Shown here in pieces: positions 31,873 through 44,608 of a DNA stretch of 64,000 nucleotides. The position numbers and the translations under genes were made by a program. The DNA comes from Paragonimus westermani (lineage: Eukaryota > Platyhelminthes > Trematoda > Plagiorchiida > Troglotrematidae). Each line of letters opens with the position of its first letter. The stretch's first letter is position 1. The DNA lies in the NCBI GenBank assembly GCA_008508345.1, contig QNGE01000971.1, positions 140,276-204,275 of the forward strand. The letters run 5' to 3'. The notes below the pieces were generated by a model that saw only the letters and a list, made by a program, of their open reading frames with translations, made no database searches and had not been told where the DNA came from.

Positions 31873-34762
31873 CTGACAAAATTATATTATGAAACACCTT
31901 CAACTACTTTTTCCCACACTGATTACGTTCAACATTAAATTGCATGTGTAGCGTGGTGGAGACGCTTTCGTCGTGGATACCACGTAGTACACTTCAAGCG
32001 TCACTTTTGCCCTTCAACGTGCCTTCAACTTATCCACACTGTCAGTTTCGGAAACATCCCCACCCCTACATTGAGGTCTTCTATACTGTTTGTTTCCATT
32101 TACAAACGTGGCTGAGTATAACTTGCTCACTCAAAAGTTGTTGGGCCCGCAGTCTCGGACTCTCATTGTAGTCAACATCAACCGTCACCATAAGTACCTA
32201 CGGCATTCACTTGCCAAACTACATGACTACGGAAGTCACACGGCACTGACCTCTTTTAACAACACCGTTGCTTTAATCAGCAAAACGCCGGAACGTGCAA
32301 AGGCTGGCCTACTAGTATACGGCTTCTCCACTACAACATTTCAACCAGTAAGAAACTCAGAGGGTTAAAGGGGCCTCAGGCAGGATTACCATGTGGACAT
32401 TGAGGTGAATCGGTACAGTTGAACAGTAATCTTTTCAGGGCTGATCAGCTGATCTTTCACTCCGAACGTGTTCAGATGGTTGACATAACTGAGTATCTAT
32501 TCAGTAGCAACCTCATTCACCTGGTATGTGAACGTTTTGAATTCGCGAACTTTTTAGTTCTCTTTACTTCAGCTGTTGTTCCCACTTCTCCGGCGATTAT
32601 GAAAATTAAGTCGCGTACGGCGCTCACCATAGATGCAAACCTATAATTGTTCTCGGACAGTGTGCCTTTTGAACAGGGACCCAAGAAAATGAGATTTAAT
32701 ATTGTCCGGATCGATTCTCACTTGGATATAACTTAACGAAGTGAGCTCCTTCACAGAGGCACACACAGTAATTTTGCAGGTTTCAGAATTGGTAAACGAG
32801 ATGATGAACACTTTATCTGGTAAACGGGTTTAGCCATCCGGAACGACAACACAAACCCATGCAAAGCAACGGCTACGTTCCGCATTAAAGTAAACCAGAG
32901 GCAGTTTTTACCTCTCTCCACAGACTCAAAATAGATCATTCTCATACCATTTTTCAGGCTTTTGTTCTCAGCCACTTTTTTTGGTAAAGCAAGGGGTGAC
33001 GTTTGGCTTCACATGCAAAGTGAGAGCAAATGGATGGAGTATTTATAACTGTCTGAGCATGGGGTGTTGTTTAGCATTTTATGTCAGGCCTAGTAAGTTT
33101 ACAACTACGGCAGCAATCAATGACTACGCACCCCAACTATAGCCGAGAACATACCGCTGAACTGCCCACTTAGTGTACATAAAACAACGTTGGAACGTGT
33201 TTACTACCGTATCTTACGTTTCCAACCTTATGAAAAGACTGGTCCTCATGGCCAAACAACCGTCATGTTGTTGAAAGAAAAACCAGATTTTTCTGCCTAA
33301 TTAGACTCGACTTTTTAGGAAAGGATTGTTGCATATGTTGAAGCCCATCTTGTGCTTTTGTCGTCTTCGTTTGGTATGATGCAGATAGGTTAGTTCGTTG
33401 AGGCGTGTTTGGTTTGTGAAAATCCGATTCTAAGTTCGCCTTCATTAGTCCATGCTGTGTGTAGTAAACGATCACGATGAGTTTTGTACCATAACTGCAC
33501 AACATTTACTTTCTTCCCTCCGTCAGTATCATGGCTCATCCAATAAATCTTCCCTTCTCGACGTTGTTTGACACCCACCCATATTCATCTGCACCCAAAT
33601 GTTCTTATGAGCTCACCTTCCACTGACTGGTGTCTGTTGGTGGAGTTGTGTTTTGGCAACCCCATGTTGAACGCCTTCCTGTTGAATAATTTGTTCATCC
33701 GATTAATTTACAATCGAAGTGAGAAAGCACCTTTATCGTAATTTTATTCAATAGTACCTTATAAATTCAAACCAATTTGATGGCCTTTTATGACGACTTT
33801 TGTGCTTGGAAAATAGTTACGCTAACAAAACCGTCTGAACAAGCGGTATTGGAATTTTGGAGCATACGTTACTACGTCAATTATCCCCTACTTGTCAGGA
33901 GCGTTTCAGTAAGGATATTATCTCACTTCTATGTCTTTGGATTCCATTGTTTCCATATATTTGTCTTACGATTCAACGCGGTCCCAGGATTTTGTCGAAT
34001 TTTCCGTTAATTGTTATGCGATTGAACGTGAGGGCATTTCTTCTGCACGTCCTCGGAATAATAAAACAAAAAATTCCTAATAACAAAATCGAACGATTTT
34101 CTCAATTAAAACACACCAGGTAGTTAGAATAACTTCGGTGACTTGATAACTATGATCAATTCAGGGGTTACATGGAGGCTTTTGCTTTACCGACAAGGTT
34201 GAACGTTGCTGCGATAGAGCGATATCCAAGAGAATACTTGAGTTCTCAATGCTGTCATGCCGTTCACTCGGGGCACCCAGTCTGGCATACGGGGTGCAGG
34301 CAGCATGGACCAATGAATGTCTTCAATCATCCTGTCCCCCAATACGGATGCAGTCAATTTGCCAGATGAATATGTTTTAGTATCCCAAGGGTGACAGACG
34401 CAAGCAGAGCTATAAAAGTCTAGATGCATGCAGGTGCACCATTAAAGGTTTCGAAAAAGGCGACGATAGATGAATGATGGCTTATCTAAGTGCAGTTAGT
34501 CGCAAGACCGCGTATTAGCGGCTCCATATCGATTGCATCACTTACGAAGCGCAACTCCGCAGAGGAATCAGAGGTAAAACTAAGCAATTCGGTAGTCGGC
34601 ATGATGCTCGAATGGTTTTCCGAAAACCCGACGTGACTCTCACTTTTTGAAAATGAGTGGAAGCGCAGTTCGCGGAAGGAGTGTCGACAGCTGTTATCAG
34701 TCGATACTTGAATAGCTGTTCATTACTGTGAAGAAGTTGTGTCCAAGTCCTGTCAACGAGAA
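31873..34762. other. Single-copy-looking spacer of the inverted repeat
   Basis: ORFs up to 92 codons are present with no recognised domain. The minus-strand frame at 32751-32975 shares a short similar peptide (HGF..S..MAKPVYQIK.SSS) with 38851-39054 minus, possibly an old repeat. Confidence 0.4.
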
Positions 34763-36562
34763 CACCAGTGAGAGCCACGCGACACGACGGCATTTTGTTC
34801 ACCGATTGTTGAATTGCCACCTGAGCTCCAAAACACTTTATTAGATTGATGGCGCGGAATTCAACTTGTTTTGCGCGAGGTCGATGGGACGTTCTTCGAA
34901 GAAAACGAGAACATCTGTTCATCTTGCTAACAGCAGAGGCCGAAACCTACATTGAATTGGAGCAGTGACAGAAAGTTCTTCCACAGCCTATGGGGTATGA
35001 AGGGTTCCCAACAGCAGTACTGACGGTAGAAAATAGCTGCGCGCTCTGACGGATGAATTGAACGTACGAGCAGCTGTGGCGAAAGCAGTGGTAATATGTG
35101 ACGTTGACTATTGACATTCTGATGTGAAGAACATTTTTAAAAACCACGCCATAAAGGACAGCAGAAAATATAATTAACCTTGTGATAATGTATGGTGAAT
35201 ACCGCCGGGAAGACATGAAGTAGGCTGGAGGTGAGAGTGGAGCAAAAGCTGCGGCTCCTTGTGCCTCTTTGACTCATGGGTGGCATCCACCTTCATAACA
35301 TGTGGAGCACGGCTGAACAGCTCAACTTGCGTTCGCTATGCACAGCAAATATGCGTTTTTTGCCCTCACCCTGTATATTGCGCACCACGTCCATCGCATT
35401 AATCACCGACAACACTTCCTAGAGGTTCTTTAACGTTCGCTTGTAAATCTTACACAACACACACTTGACAGTGTAGGCTTCGATTTGCACCGAATGTTTC
35501 CATTGTCAGCGGTTGTGATAAACTTCTTGTAAAAATCCGTTACATACCGACCACTATCAACGATTGGTGTGTAACACTCGAACAGGCTCTTGGAGTCGTT
35601 TGCTTTACTGAAGGCAAGCCTGCGATTTGTAGGATGAGCTCGTATACCGGACAATTACGGGGGTGGTTATGCTGTAACTCGAAAGAACTTACAACCAGAC
35701 AGGTGCCTCTTCGGACCATATAGAATTATGATTTTCAACGCGTACCGCAAAAATTGGATCGTTAAAACCAACGAGACTCCACTGACAAGGCATGTGGCGC
35801 AACCCTGCATACACTTACGCATTCTATACTTTGTACAGCGGTAATAAATCTAGACGGTTTCAAGGGAACCATGCCACCTTACCCGATCGCACTTCAAAAC
35901 TTTTTCCGACTTACAGCTTGTTTCACAAATGTAAACAACGCCGACATCCTCTAAGTACCTCTGCAAGCACTCATGAAACTGTGAGAAAGTGTGAAACTCA
36001 CGAGTCTCAAAATTGCCTTGAAAGCTGCGATATACTCCATTTCCTGAAAAATAAAACATTACCCTCAATTACTAATGGGGTAAATGGTGTCTGCATCGTC
36101 GAACATAATACATATACATCATTTTGGATTCTGTGTAATAACACACAACAACTGTCACAGGCAAGTGACCACAACAACAGCATCCACACCGAATTTCGAA
36201 AGCAACGCACGACGAGGCCGTTTTCAATCATCAGCCAGTTGGAACAAACAGATAAAAAACAATAATCCATATTTCAGTGATTGTTATTTCTGCCTCAGTT
36301 ACCAAGGTAAGAAAGCAGAGTATGAGGTTGGGGGAATTCTTGTCCACAGCAACTTAGGAAATCACGGTCTACGACTAGCACTCTTGCGCAGTGGCTAATC
36401 CGTCCAGGCGGAGCCAAAAAAGTCGCTAAAAATGACTTAGCTAGACTAACCATGACCCATTCCCATGGCCTGAAAATACAATGGAAAAGTTCTGCCTCCC
36501 TAAAATAAAAGGCTTCTACACACAAGGTATATTCTTACGCATAAAAAAGAAACCAGTACGTG
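34763..36562 (-). repeat. Right arm, first segment, of the inverted repeat
   Basis: This is the reverse complement of 29637-31436; paired coordinates always sum to 66199, so no insertion or deletion separates the arms over 1.8 kb. A few substitutions exist (two amino-acid changes in the shared ORF at 35430-35654, and two base changes near 36543-36557). Similarity ends abruptly at 36562, where CR1-B sequence begins. Below 34763 the sequence continues while the left arm is cut by the N. Confidence 0.95.
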
Positions 36563-37332
36563 TTTCGAAGAAGGTCAGTTATTATTTCGTGCTAGTGCGT
36601 ATCCCGTTTTTACCGTTTGATCACTCAAATTTACGTAGTATTTGTTGTATTCTGTCATATCTACTTGGTTCGAATCTTTTTGTACATCACTAATTGATAA
36701 AAGTTGAGTATCACATAGTAATGCCCGCTAAGTCTGCTACCCTTCCGAAATTGCCTGTCGTCAAGCCATCATCCCTGCGCAAAAAATGCATGTTAACTGT
36801 AAAGAAAGGTGAAAAATCTTCTGGTTGTTCAGCGAACATCTGCCCCACTTCTTTTATCGCAGAGGAGATTGAGGCCGCTGCTTAAACAGCAGTCTCAGCA
36901 GCAAATCTTGGCACATCACACGAAAGGCAAAATACCAAACCATGTTCGATTCCCATTTCCAATGTATTCGTAGAACAGGCTAAAAATCTGAGGGAATTAG
37001 AGGCTGGAATAGCAAAAATACACAGTAGAAACGAGGAGCTTGCCGAACTTTTGCACAAATTAGATCCGATATGGTGTATTATAGATGCCTCAAGTAACAT
37101 CCGCCATCAGACCACCTTTGGCCAAAAAGACCTCGTAGCCCCCGGAACGCTTACTGATACTGTAGCTACGGAAGTGCACAAGCGGTTACGTTGCGCAAGC
37201 AAGGTGGTAGCGTTTGACGTACCTGACAGAATACCTCTGATGTCGGTAAAAAGGATCTTACTCAAAGCCAGTAAGATGGAAGAACAAGAGTGCTACTGTT
37301 TAAGACTGCGCAAGAAAGTACAGCAGAAGCAC
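36563..37332 (+). mobile_element. CR1-B element, 5' end
   Basis: About 158 bases of leader precede ORF1. The insertion begins cleanly inside the repeat, as a full-length 5' end would. It is cut off at the N at 37333, so the endonuclease/RT part is not represented here. Confidence 0.75.
36721..37332 (+). pseudogene. CR1-B ORF1 (incomplete, one stop)
   Basis: From the ATG at 36721 (MPAKSATLPKLPVVKPSSLRKK-like basic start) the frame runs to the N with one TAA at 36883-36885. A coiled-coil-like stretch (KNLRELEAGIAKIHSRNEEL) is followed by TEVHKRLRCASKVVAFDVPD and KRILLKASKMEEQECYCLRL. The last blocks match the minus strand at about 50430-50640 (ITNRMRCLNSAIVLSVPDRL, then IMKILSRVSK and YIRLRKK), which identifies it as ORF1 of the same family. 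ORF1 proteins of this kind bind the element's RNA. Codons before 36721 lack an ATG. Confidence 0.75.
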
Positions 37333-37333
37333 N
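37333..37333. other. Assembly gap (single N)
   Basis: The base is N. To its left is CR1-B ORF1; to its right is repeat sequence that restarts at a point already present at 36225, duplicating 338 bases across the CR1-B piece. Confidence 0.95.
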
Positions 37334-38632
37334 CAATCATCAGCCAGTTGGAACAAACAGATAAAAAACAATAATCCATATTTCAGTGATTGTTATTTCT
37401 GCCTCAGTTACCAAGGTAAGAAAGCAGAGTATGAGGTTGGGGGAATTCTTGTCCACAGCAACTTAGGAAATCACGGTCTACGACTAGCACTCTTGCGCAG
37501 TGGCTAATCCGTCCAGGCGGAGCCAAAAAAGTCGCTAAAAATGACTTAGCTAGACTAACCATGACCCATTCCCATGGCCTGAAAATACAATGGAAAAGTT
37601 CTGCCTCCCTAAAATAAAAGGCTTCTACACACAAGGTATATTCTTACGCATAAAAGAGAAACCAGTGCGTGGAATGTTACAGATCTAGCCTATTGATAGA
37701 TGGCGCGATTAGACTGAGTCTGGCTCGAACAATAACTGGAGGTCGGAGGTCGGAAACGGTCGATAACTCCGTTTTCATGAAGATCAAAGTTACCCGTTAA
37801 TTGGCTGAGGGTTGTTAGTTTGCGTTTGCAATGGCCGACCGAATTTTGTCTCCCTGCAAACTCGGGCAGGTAGTTGAAAAAGGGGCTGCTGACATGTGTT
37901 CATGGAAGAGCCAGCTACCTCTGTCCATTTCTCTCGCATCGAGCGAAGACGTCTATCCACGTTACTCGGGAGTTCGGTTGGGTAATTCAACTCAGATGGA
38001 TGATTCAGTCGAGAAAACATTGACGGACATCCTTTTGCTCGAGTGGCTAAACGTTGGAGGCCCTCGGTGTCCCACATGGCGAACCTCGGGCTGTTAAACA
38101 CGCCCTCAGTGACAGCCTAAATAGTTTCGGGAGCCCATCGGGTCGTTTCGTCAGTATTTTGTTTGCTTGAGTGAGCTCCACCTCGCAGGGCAGCAATGTG
38201 CAATGTTCCATAGCTTGGGTGCTGATCGTAGACCGTAAATTCTTCAGTCATCGTGGAGGAAAAGTATTTCACGGCACATTTCGGCTTATTATCCTGGTAC
38301 ATGGTCCAGAAATTGGAATCGGTAAAGTATGTGCCACGGACTCATATTCGTTTGTTTTGATCATCCGTTAAGTGAAAATTACCCAGTCGTCTGTGATGTT
38401 TGAAATTCGATGTTGTAACGCAGCGTGCTGTGGACGCCACTTTGGTTCTCGTTTGTGGAAGCCGTGTGCATGGCTTACTGGGCTTTTGGCTCACGCTATT
38501 TTTCTGTGATCACCTTTTACAGGATTGTTGTTAAAACTTTCGTTTCTGAGAAACGCCGTCCCCCGATGTCTCTTCGTTGCACAAAGTGGGTTTACGAGTG
38601 TAGCGGGTACACGAAGCCAGAACGTTCGGCTC
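37334..38632 (-). repeat. Right arm, second segment, of the inverted repeat
   Basis: Reverse complement of 28676-29974; paired coordinates sum to 67308 throughout. The first 338 bases also equal 36225-36562, so that piece occurs three times in the window. Similarity to the left arm falls sharply at 38632/28676, though weak resemblance may continue for some tens of bases. Confidence 0.95.
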
Positions 38633-41600
38633 TCCTTTTGCAGCATGGCTGCGGTCGTTGTTGCTTGCTTGCTATTGAATTGATGGTAGATTAATCTCTA
38701 TCTGGGCATATGATTATGCAAATTTCATCCACCGAATCGTTAACGGAATATTTTCATTTGCAGGAAATATATTATATCTCTGCTCCCTGGGCGACCTTTG
38801 ATAAAATATTTTATTGAATTGGGTTTTTTCCTTCACATTCGCGTAGATAATTATCTTACATATGCTAGATTTACTAGACAGGAGGACGGTGACTTCACCT
38901 GATACACGGTTTCTTTCACCTGCCAGGACACCCGGAACGCATGGAAATCTACCTTTATATTCTCTGCCGATGGATGTCTGAGATAGCATATGCCGTTCGT
39001 GCGACCTCCCACGAAGACGTTGAGCAACGCGTACCAATAAACAAATGATCCCAATTATGCAGAACAAGATTGGATCGTAATGCTGCAGTAGCATTGAACA
39101 AATTATGAAAGTTAATACTTGTTCAAACTTAACAGCTGCCATCGACAGATCGTTTTCGGGGAACGGGTTACAACTTGCTGTTGAACGGACTAAATATGAA
39201 CTATAATCACATAATAAGGTATTCATACCCAAAAGAGCTCGTTCGTGCAGTCAGCAGGTTCAAAACAATGGGGAAGAGCTTAGCTCGGAAGAGCGGATGA
39301 GCGCACCACTCAAGTAGAGTAAATGACCGACAACAAGCTATTCGCACGACCGTTTACTGCAGACTCCAAATGGATAATTTATGTCGATTACCCACTTGTT
39401 CGTTCTCAGTGACTTCACTTATCTATTTGTATTCAGGCGTGTTACAGCACACCGTGTGGTTCGCCTTCGCTCGTAAGCCAGGACAAATGGATGGAGTAGT
39501 CATGTGTTTCGGCACAGAGTTTAGTTTGTCTTTACTCGTACTCTAGGATAAATGGACTGTGCAGTCTTAAATGTTTCATTGTGATGTACATCTTTCCCTC
39601 GCTCGCAAACTGGGTCAGTTGCATGTAATTTTTGTGGGCCGTTATTAGAAAGCACCTCCTTATTTCGTTTGTTCAGCAAGCCACCCTCTCCGCATTCCAA
39701 CGTACATCTGGCTCCCATTGAAATTTTTAACCGTGGCGGCAGCGGATTGTCAGAACATGCCTATGGGCATGCCGGATATAGCTGAAAGTTCACTGCGGGC
39801 TTGCCTAGGTTTTGGGCATATTCCTACGTTGCAATATGTTTGCTTGGGTATTTCACGTATTTCACGATCCAATGACGGTTCAATCGCTGAAACCATATTA
39901 AACTTTTATTGCTTAGTTACTTTCAAAATTCACGGAAGGCATGTCTCATGACCGCGATGACATCAATCTTTACTGATTTCGGTCGATAACTCTCCGAACT
40001 GACGTGAAATGCAACTTTTAGTTATTTCTCCGTTGCTACTGAACTAACACCTATTCTCTCCTTGCGCGTTTGGAAAATTAAAACAAGAACATTTCCACCA
40101 AAATAATTCCACGCTCTCACGAACTGAAACACGTCACAAAATCATAACAACTTGGTTAACTCAAAAACTGTTTTGCCCCGAAGATTAAAGTTATATTTAC
40201 GGTCTGTCGATTACACGCAGCGTTCGTTAGCTTGTTTAGCCCGGCCGGACCAATAGTAAATTGGGTCAGACAAATTTCACCCTTCGTTATTCAGTCTGTT
40301 GTCTACCGTGAGCTCAAAATGTTGAACAAACCTATGTAATTTCAAGGGAGATCCCTCAATGTGTTCTAGCTATATCGCGCACATATTTCTAGGTGAAACT
40401 CCTTCGACACTCACGAGTGTGGGGTCTATCTGACGGACTAGCACGAAAAATACTTGCGTCAGTCTTTCCGATGGCCCCGCAGTCATACTGAACACATAGA
40501 TTTCCTTCAATTTCTTGCGAAATTCTAGCCATGCATCCACAGCCTTCAGCTTCTAATCCCTCGAGTGCATCTCTTCGTCAAGGAGCCTGTCGTCGACCAC
40601 CAAATGTCGCTCAGGTATGCACCGAGTTATAGGTGGGGCAAAGTTAGGGAGTTTGGATGTACACTCCACCTTCTGTGGTGAGGCAGCCACCGACCCTAGG
40701 GTTACCAACAGGTATGGTCCACGCTCATCTCTAGGGGTTCCCAGCATACCACAATCATATGAAACAGTGGACAATTCGTCAGCTTCAGGCACGTCCCTGT
40801 GCAAGTCGAGGAAAATGTTAGAACAAAAAGACAAGCAAAGGACGAAGTGGAGCAGGACTGTTGAAAACACCCAACGATGTCTTGATTTTACCAACAATGA
40901 GCCACCTAAGGAGCCACCGTCAACTGCTAAGGATAGGGAACAAGACTGAGCTACAAAGGCGGAGGCACGAAAGAAAAGACTAACGACATAATTGTTTTCG
41001 GGAAAGCTTCAGGTGATTGGTGATTAAGAGAATGCATCTGCGCAACTCGTGTGTTAGAGTTGATCCGTTCCGCTATGGCAAATGCGAACAGACAGTCTTC
41101 AGGCAATTAGCGAGTAAACTTCATGAGAACAAGACCTCCGCGAAATCAGAGTTATCGAGTGCTGTTAATCTCATGCGGCTGATGATTCCTCCAGCCAAGC
41201 ACGGTCCGTTCGCGTTGTCTGTAAACAGGCTGGATATAGAATAGTTGCGCCTGTAATGCAGTGAGCAGCTACAACTTCCGAGCCCGCTGAGCATCCGATT
41301 CTGATCCATAATAGAGGACGGTTAGTAAAGCGTGCTTTCTGTTAACACGGTGCTGAGGTACAAGAAAAATACAAAAAATAGGTGGAAGAAAATAACAACG
41401 AACTTTGATATGGATTCCACCAAGGTTACAAGTTCCGAGACCAACGTTTCAAGTGAACTGGATCAAATACAACACCTACTTAATGGCAGAGCGGTGAGGC
41501 GCCGGCGAAACCAAAGTACATGTGAACAAGGGTATATCACTGAGGAGTAAGGGTGAAGAAACTGCACAAGAACATGCTTCGGCAAGTAAACCGTATTGTG

Positions 41601-44194
41601 CTTTAGTAATAGGTCGAGATCAATGTTTGTGGAAAGGGTGAGTTTCCGTACGGGTAAATCGAACCGTCGTGTCAGCCCTTGAAAGGGAGGCTTGAAATCA
41701 CCGCCAGGGAGATTTCAAGTGTAAGCAACAAAACGGTTAAGGAGAAGACGCTAACCGGAGGCTGGGAGCGTGTTCACTGATCTTCTACCAAACACACGAC
41801 AGTCGAAAAACACGGAACGCATGCAGTTGCTATAACACCGACCCTCAAAACTAGCATAGCTCCCTGAAAATCGAGTTTCTGCGTGTTAGGCGTGTATCGT
41901 CACCGGGTTGCCTTACCCTAGAACTTTACTCTTCGTCAAAGTCAAAACATTCCACACCTTTGAGGAGATATAAAGACCTCACGGCAAGCCCGGAATTTGT
42001 TTCAAGTTCAACAGATCCTTCAGTTCAAAACTTGGGGACAGTCATGGTGATGGTGGAACGGGACCAAAAACCTGTTGTTCAAGGCGACTTCGACTTCAAA
42101 CAGTTGAATGCAGGGAGATTTGCCCGACATCTGCGTAAATTCTGCCCCCCCCCATTTCCCACCCCAATGACTTGCAGCGAGGACATTGAAATGCCAATTG
42201 ATACCAATGACCGCTAAGGCCCCATGGATTTTGTCTTAGTCGGAGACAATTAATTTTCACCTCAGCTATGAGTCCGCGCCAACGAAGTTGAACTTTTGCT
42301 GTAAGTAACTTCCGGCACTTCCAGAGGGGTAGTTAATCTCGTTAGATTCAGAACCAGGGTTTCGTTGACATTGGCTGCACCACTTCCAAATGTATACCTC
42401 TCGTCATCAAACAGGTGGAGACAGCCATATCCTTTACAAACGCCCGTCCCAATCCGACCCTTCAGTGATGCGAAATGACCTGCGCAACAAGATGTAAACG
42501 GGACGTCACGGGCTTTTTTGATCACCGGCAAGCACGACCACCACGTGTTGGCACTACTTTGGTGATAACACTGTGCACTTCATGCATTTTAGCAGCGCGC
42601 TATACTAGCCTCATGCTAGTGCCCGATTACCATACTTGTAACAACGCTGCGGGGCGGCAGTAGCAGCATTCAAGTGCAGTGAGATAGTCGATTTATGGTG
42701 ACAGATTTTAATCGAGCTAGATCATCATGTCGGGCTGTAGAGTGTTCTGTAAAGCCTTCACTGAAGGCACTCTGCTCCTACGGTTGAACGATACATTCAC
42801 ACGCGAGGTTCAATTACACCTAAAACAGGGAATTCGGCATAGTGAAGAACTGTCGATCAGTATTCATATGAATAAAATAGGTCTTCAAACGCAGTAACCA
42901 TGATACTGCATGGAGCAGGGTGCACCAATGTGGATAACAGTTATGTCGCCCTTATCTCGAACACGGACAGAGTTCTATTAGAACCACACTGACTACCCAT
43001 GGTTAGATAATCGTGTGGCACCAGGAAGTTATAGTTGGTTGCTTGAAAATTGAGCGCTAACAAGGTGACAAATTTCAGAACATGCGGGTTGGCTTCGGTG
43101 GAATTTGACGTTGACAAAAATATCGAGCAACAATACTCAGGAGCAGCGTTCTTGTGATGGCATTCACTGGACAGGTTGTGGCTGTAACAGCATGAGAAAG
43201 TAAAAATGATTGTCACTATTGCATCTGAAGTAATTTTTAAAATGCAAGGCTTACCGTTGACAAAGCACACACTCTGATAACTGTTTTCCGCTGGTATCAT
43301 TCGTAAGGGATGGGCAATAGCCACTTTCCTTCCCACCTACTGCTGCGGCGGTCGGCACACCGCTATCCCTTATCAACCAACCGAACTACCAAGAATCTCT
43401 CGTAGAACCGTAGAATGTGTTATCAAGCCGGCTAACTCCCATTGTTTCACTGTTGCCACTGTGACCTTCTAGGATGAAAATATCCATTTATTCCGGGTTA
43501 CTTTCCGAAAAATTTGTCACTTGCATGACACCTGATAAAAACTAAATCGCATCGAGAACAGTGGACTACAATCCTTACGTCAAGCAACAAACAACCGCAT
43601 CATATATTCCAGTGAGTCCTCCAAACAGTATTCTCACATCTGTACCTTAGCACTGAATCCCGCAAAGGTTGTCCTGAGGCACGAACAGATTCCTCCTTAT
43701 GAACGGTTCAACAGGCGTCAAGTGTCAAACAGTACCATCTCTGTCTTCGCTAGAGCGTTTAACTGGTCACAGCAGTGAGCATCTCTACGAAATTAGGGAC
43801 TTATGGTATCGAAGGTGATGTGCACAACTGGAAAGTTTAATTTCTTAAAAACCGAACCTTTCTGGTCAAAGTTGGTGTGATCTGCCGTGTTTCGCACGTA
43901 GTTCGACTGACATACTACAAGAAGTCGTCGAATTACCACGGTTTTTAAACTGCAGGAACTTTCCAGATACTCCCTTCTCTATACAGATGATTTTGAAACG
44001 TGGATCTTACAGTCACACGCTAGACAATTGTGTATTTTAACCACATGGTGTTTCGAGGCCGAAAAATGTTGGCAATGTTCAATCGAGTAGGATAAGAGAT
44101 TCTTCAGATTTCTCGTGAAATATTGTAACGCGCCCTTTAGAAGAAGCATTAAAGTTGATCAAGTGTGTCAGTGAGGTGGCAATGAGAAAAATCC
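38633..44194. other. No confident gene
   Basis: The longest ORFs are minus 38714-39232 (172 codons, no known domain), the overlapping pair at 40553-40949 (110 and 114 codons on opposite strands), plus 41017-41244, plus 41332-41550, plus 41960-42217, minus 42262-42531 and minus 42941-43336. Several lack an ATG. The plus-strand series at 40.6-42.2 kb is polar and could be remains of an unrecognised ORF, but I cannot support it. A short C-run lies near 42144. Confidence 0.35.
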
Positions 44195-44608
44195 GAATAT
44201 CAATGTAAACACAGTACCTGCAAATCGGAAGAACAAACGTGTGCATTAATGTTTCAACCGATATCATATCACTCGAAACACACCTGTGTGAGACAAAGTG
44301 GACGAGAGTTTGCCGTTCACCTTTCCTGGATTTCGTTTCTTTCAAATGATCTCTCGAGGGAATGGATGGAAATGATGTTCGTTTGATCCACAAAAGGCTC
44401 GAAGGTGTTTTTGAGCGAGAGACTGAAGACTTTAGACATTCTGCATGTGGGTAACTTTGTTTTCAGGATCCACGAAGTTTATTAAGTGGTCTATTGTTTG
44501 GTGGTTGTGATGAGCTTTTTCACTCAAAACTCTGTTAATATTATGATGTGAAGCTGAAAGTGCGAGATATATAATGTAGCCCGGCTACTCGGACCTGTCT
44601 TCAGGTTT
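44195..44608 (-). repeat. Diverged copy of the dispersed repeat (outer part)
   Basis: Inverted relative to 28132-28545 and clearly diverged (roughly one difference per 15-20 bases by eye). The shared frame reads MWIKRTSFPSIPS..DH in both. Its outer end coincides with ACCTGAAGACAGGT, the same point where the 28.1-kb copy begins, which suggests a real element boundary. Confidence 0.85.

Noticed and set aside
36661..36690. GGTTCGAATC resembling a tRNA B box
   Set aside because: No matching A box or cloverleaf arms upstream; the sequence is in the leader of the CR1-B element.
38714..39232. Minus-strand ORF of 172 codons with a hydrophobic segment
   Set aside because: No conserved motif, the composition is typical of AT-rich noncoding DNA, and no splice or neighbour evidence supports it.
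42941..43336. Minus-strand ORF of 131 codons with a hydrophobic stretch
   Set aside because: No ATG at the start, no recognised family and no splice support; kept as unannotated sequence.
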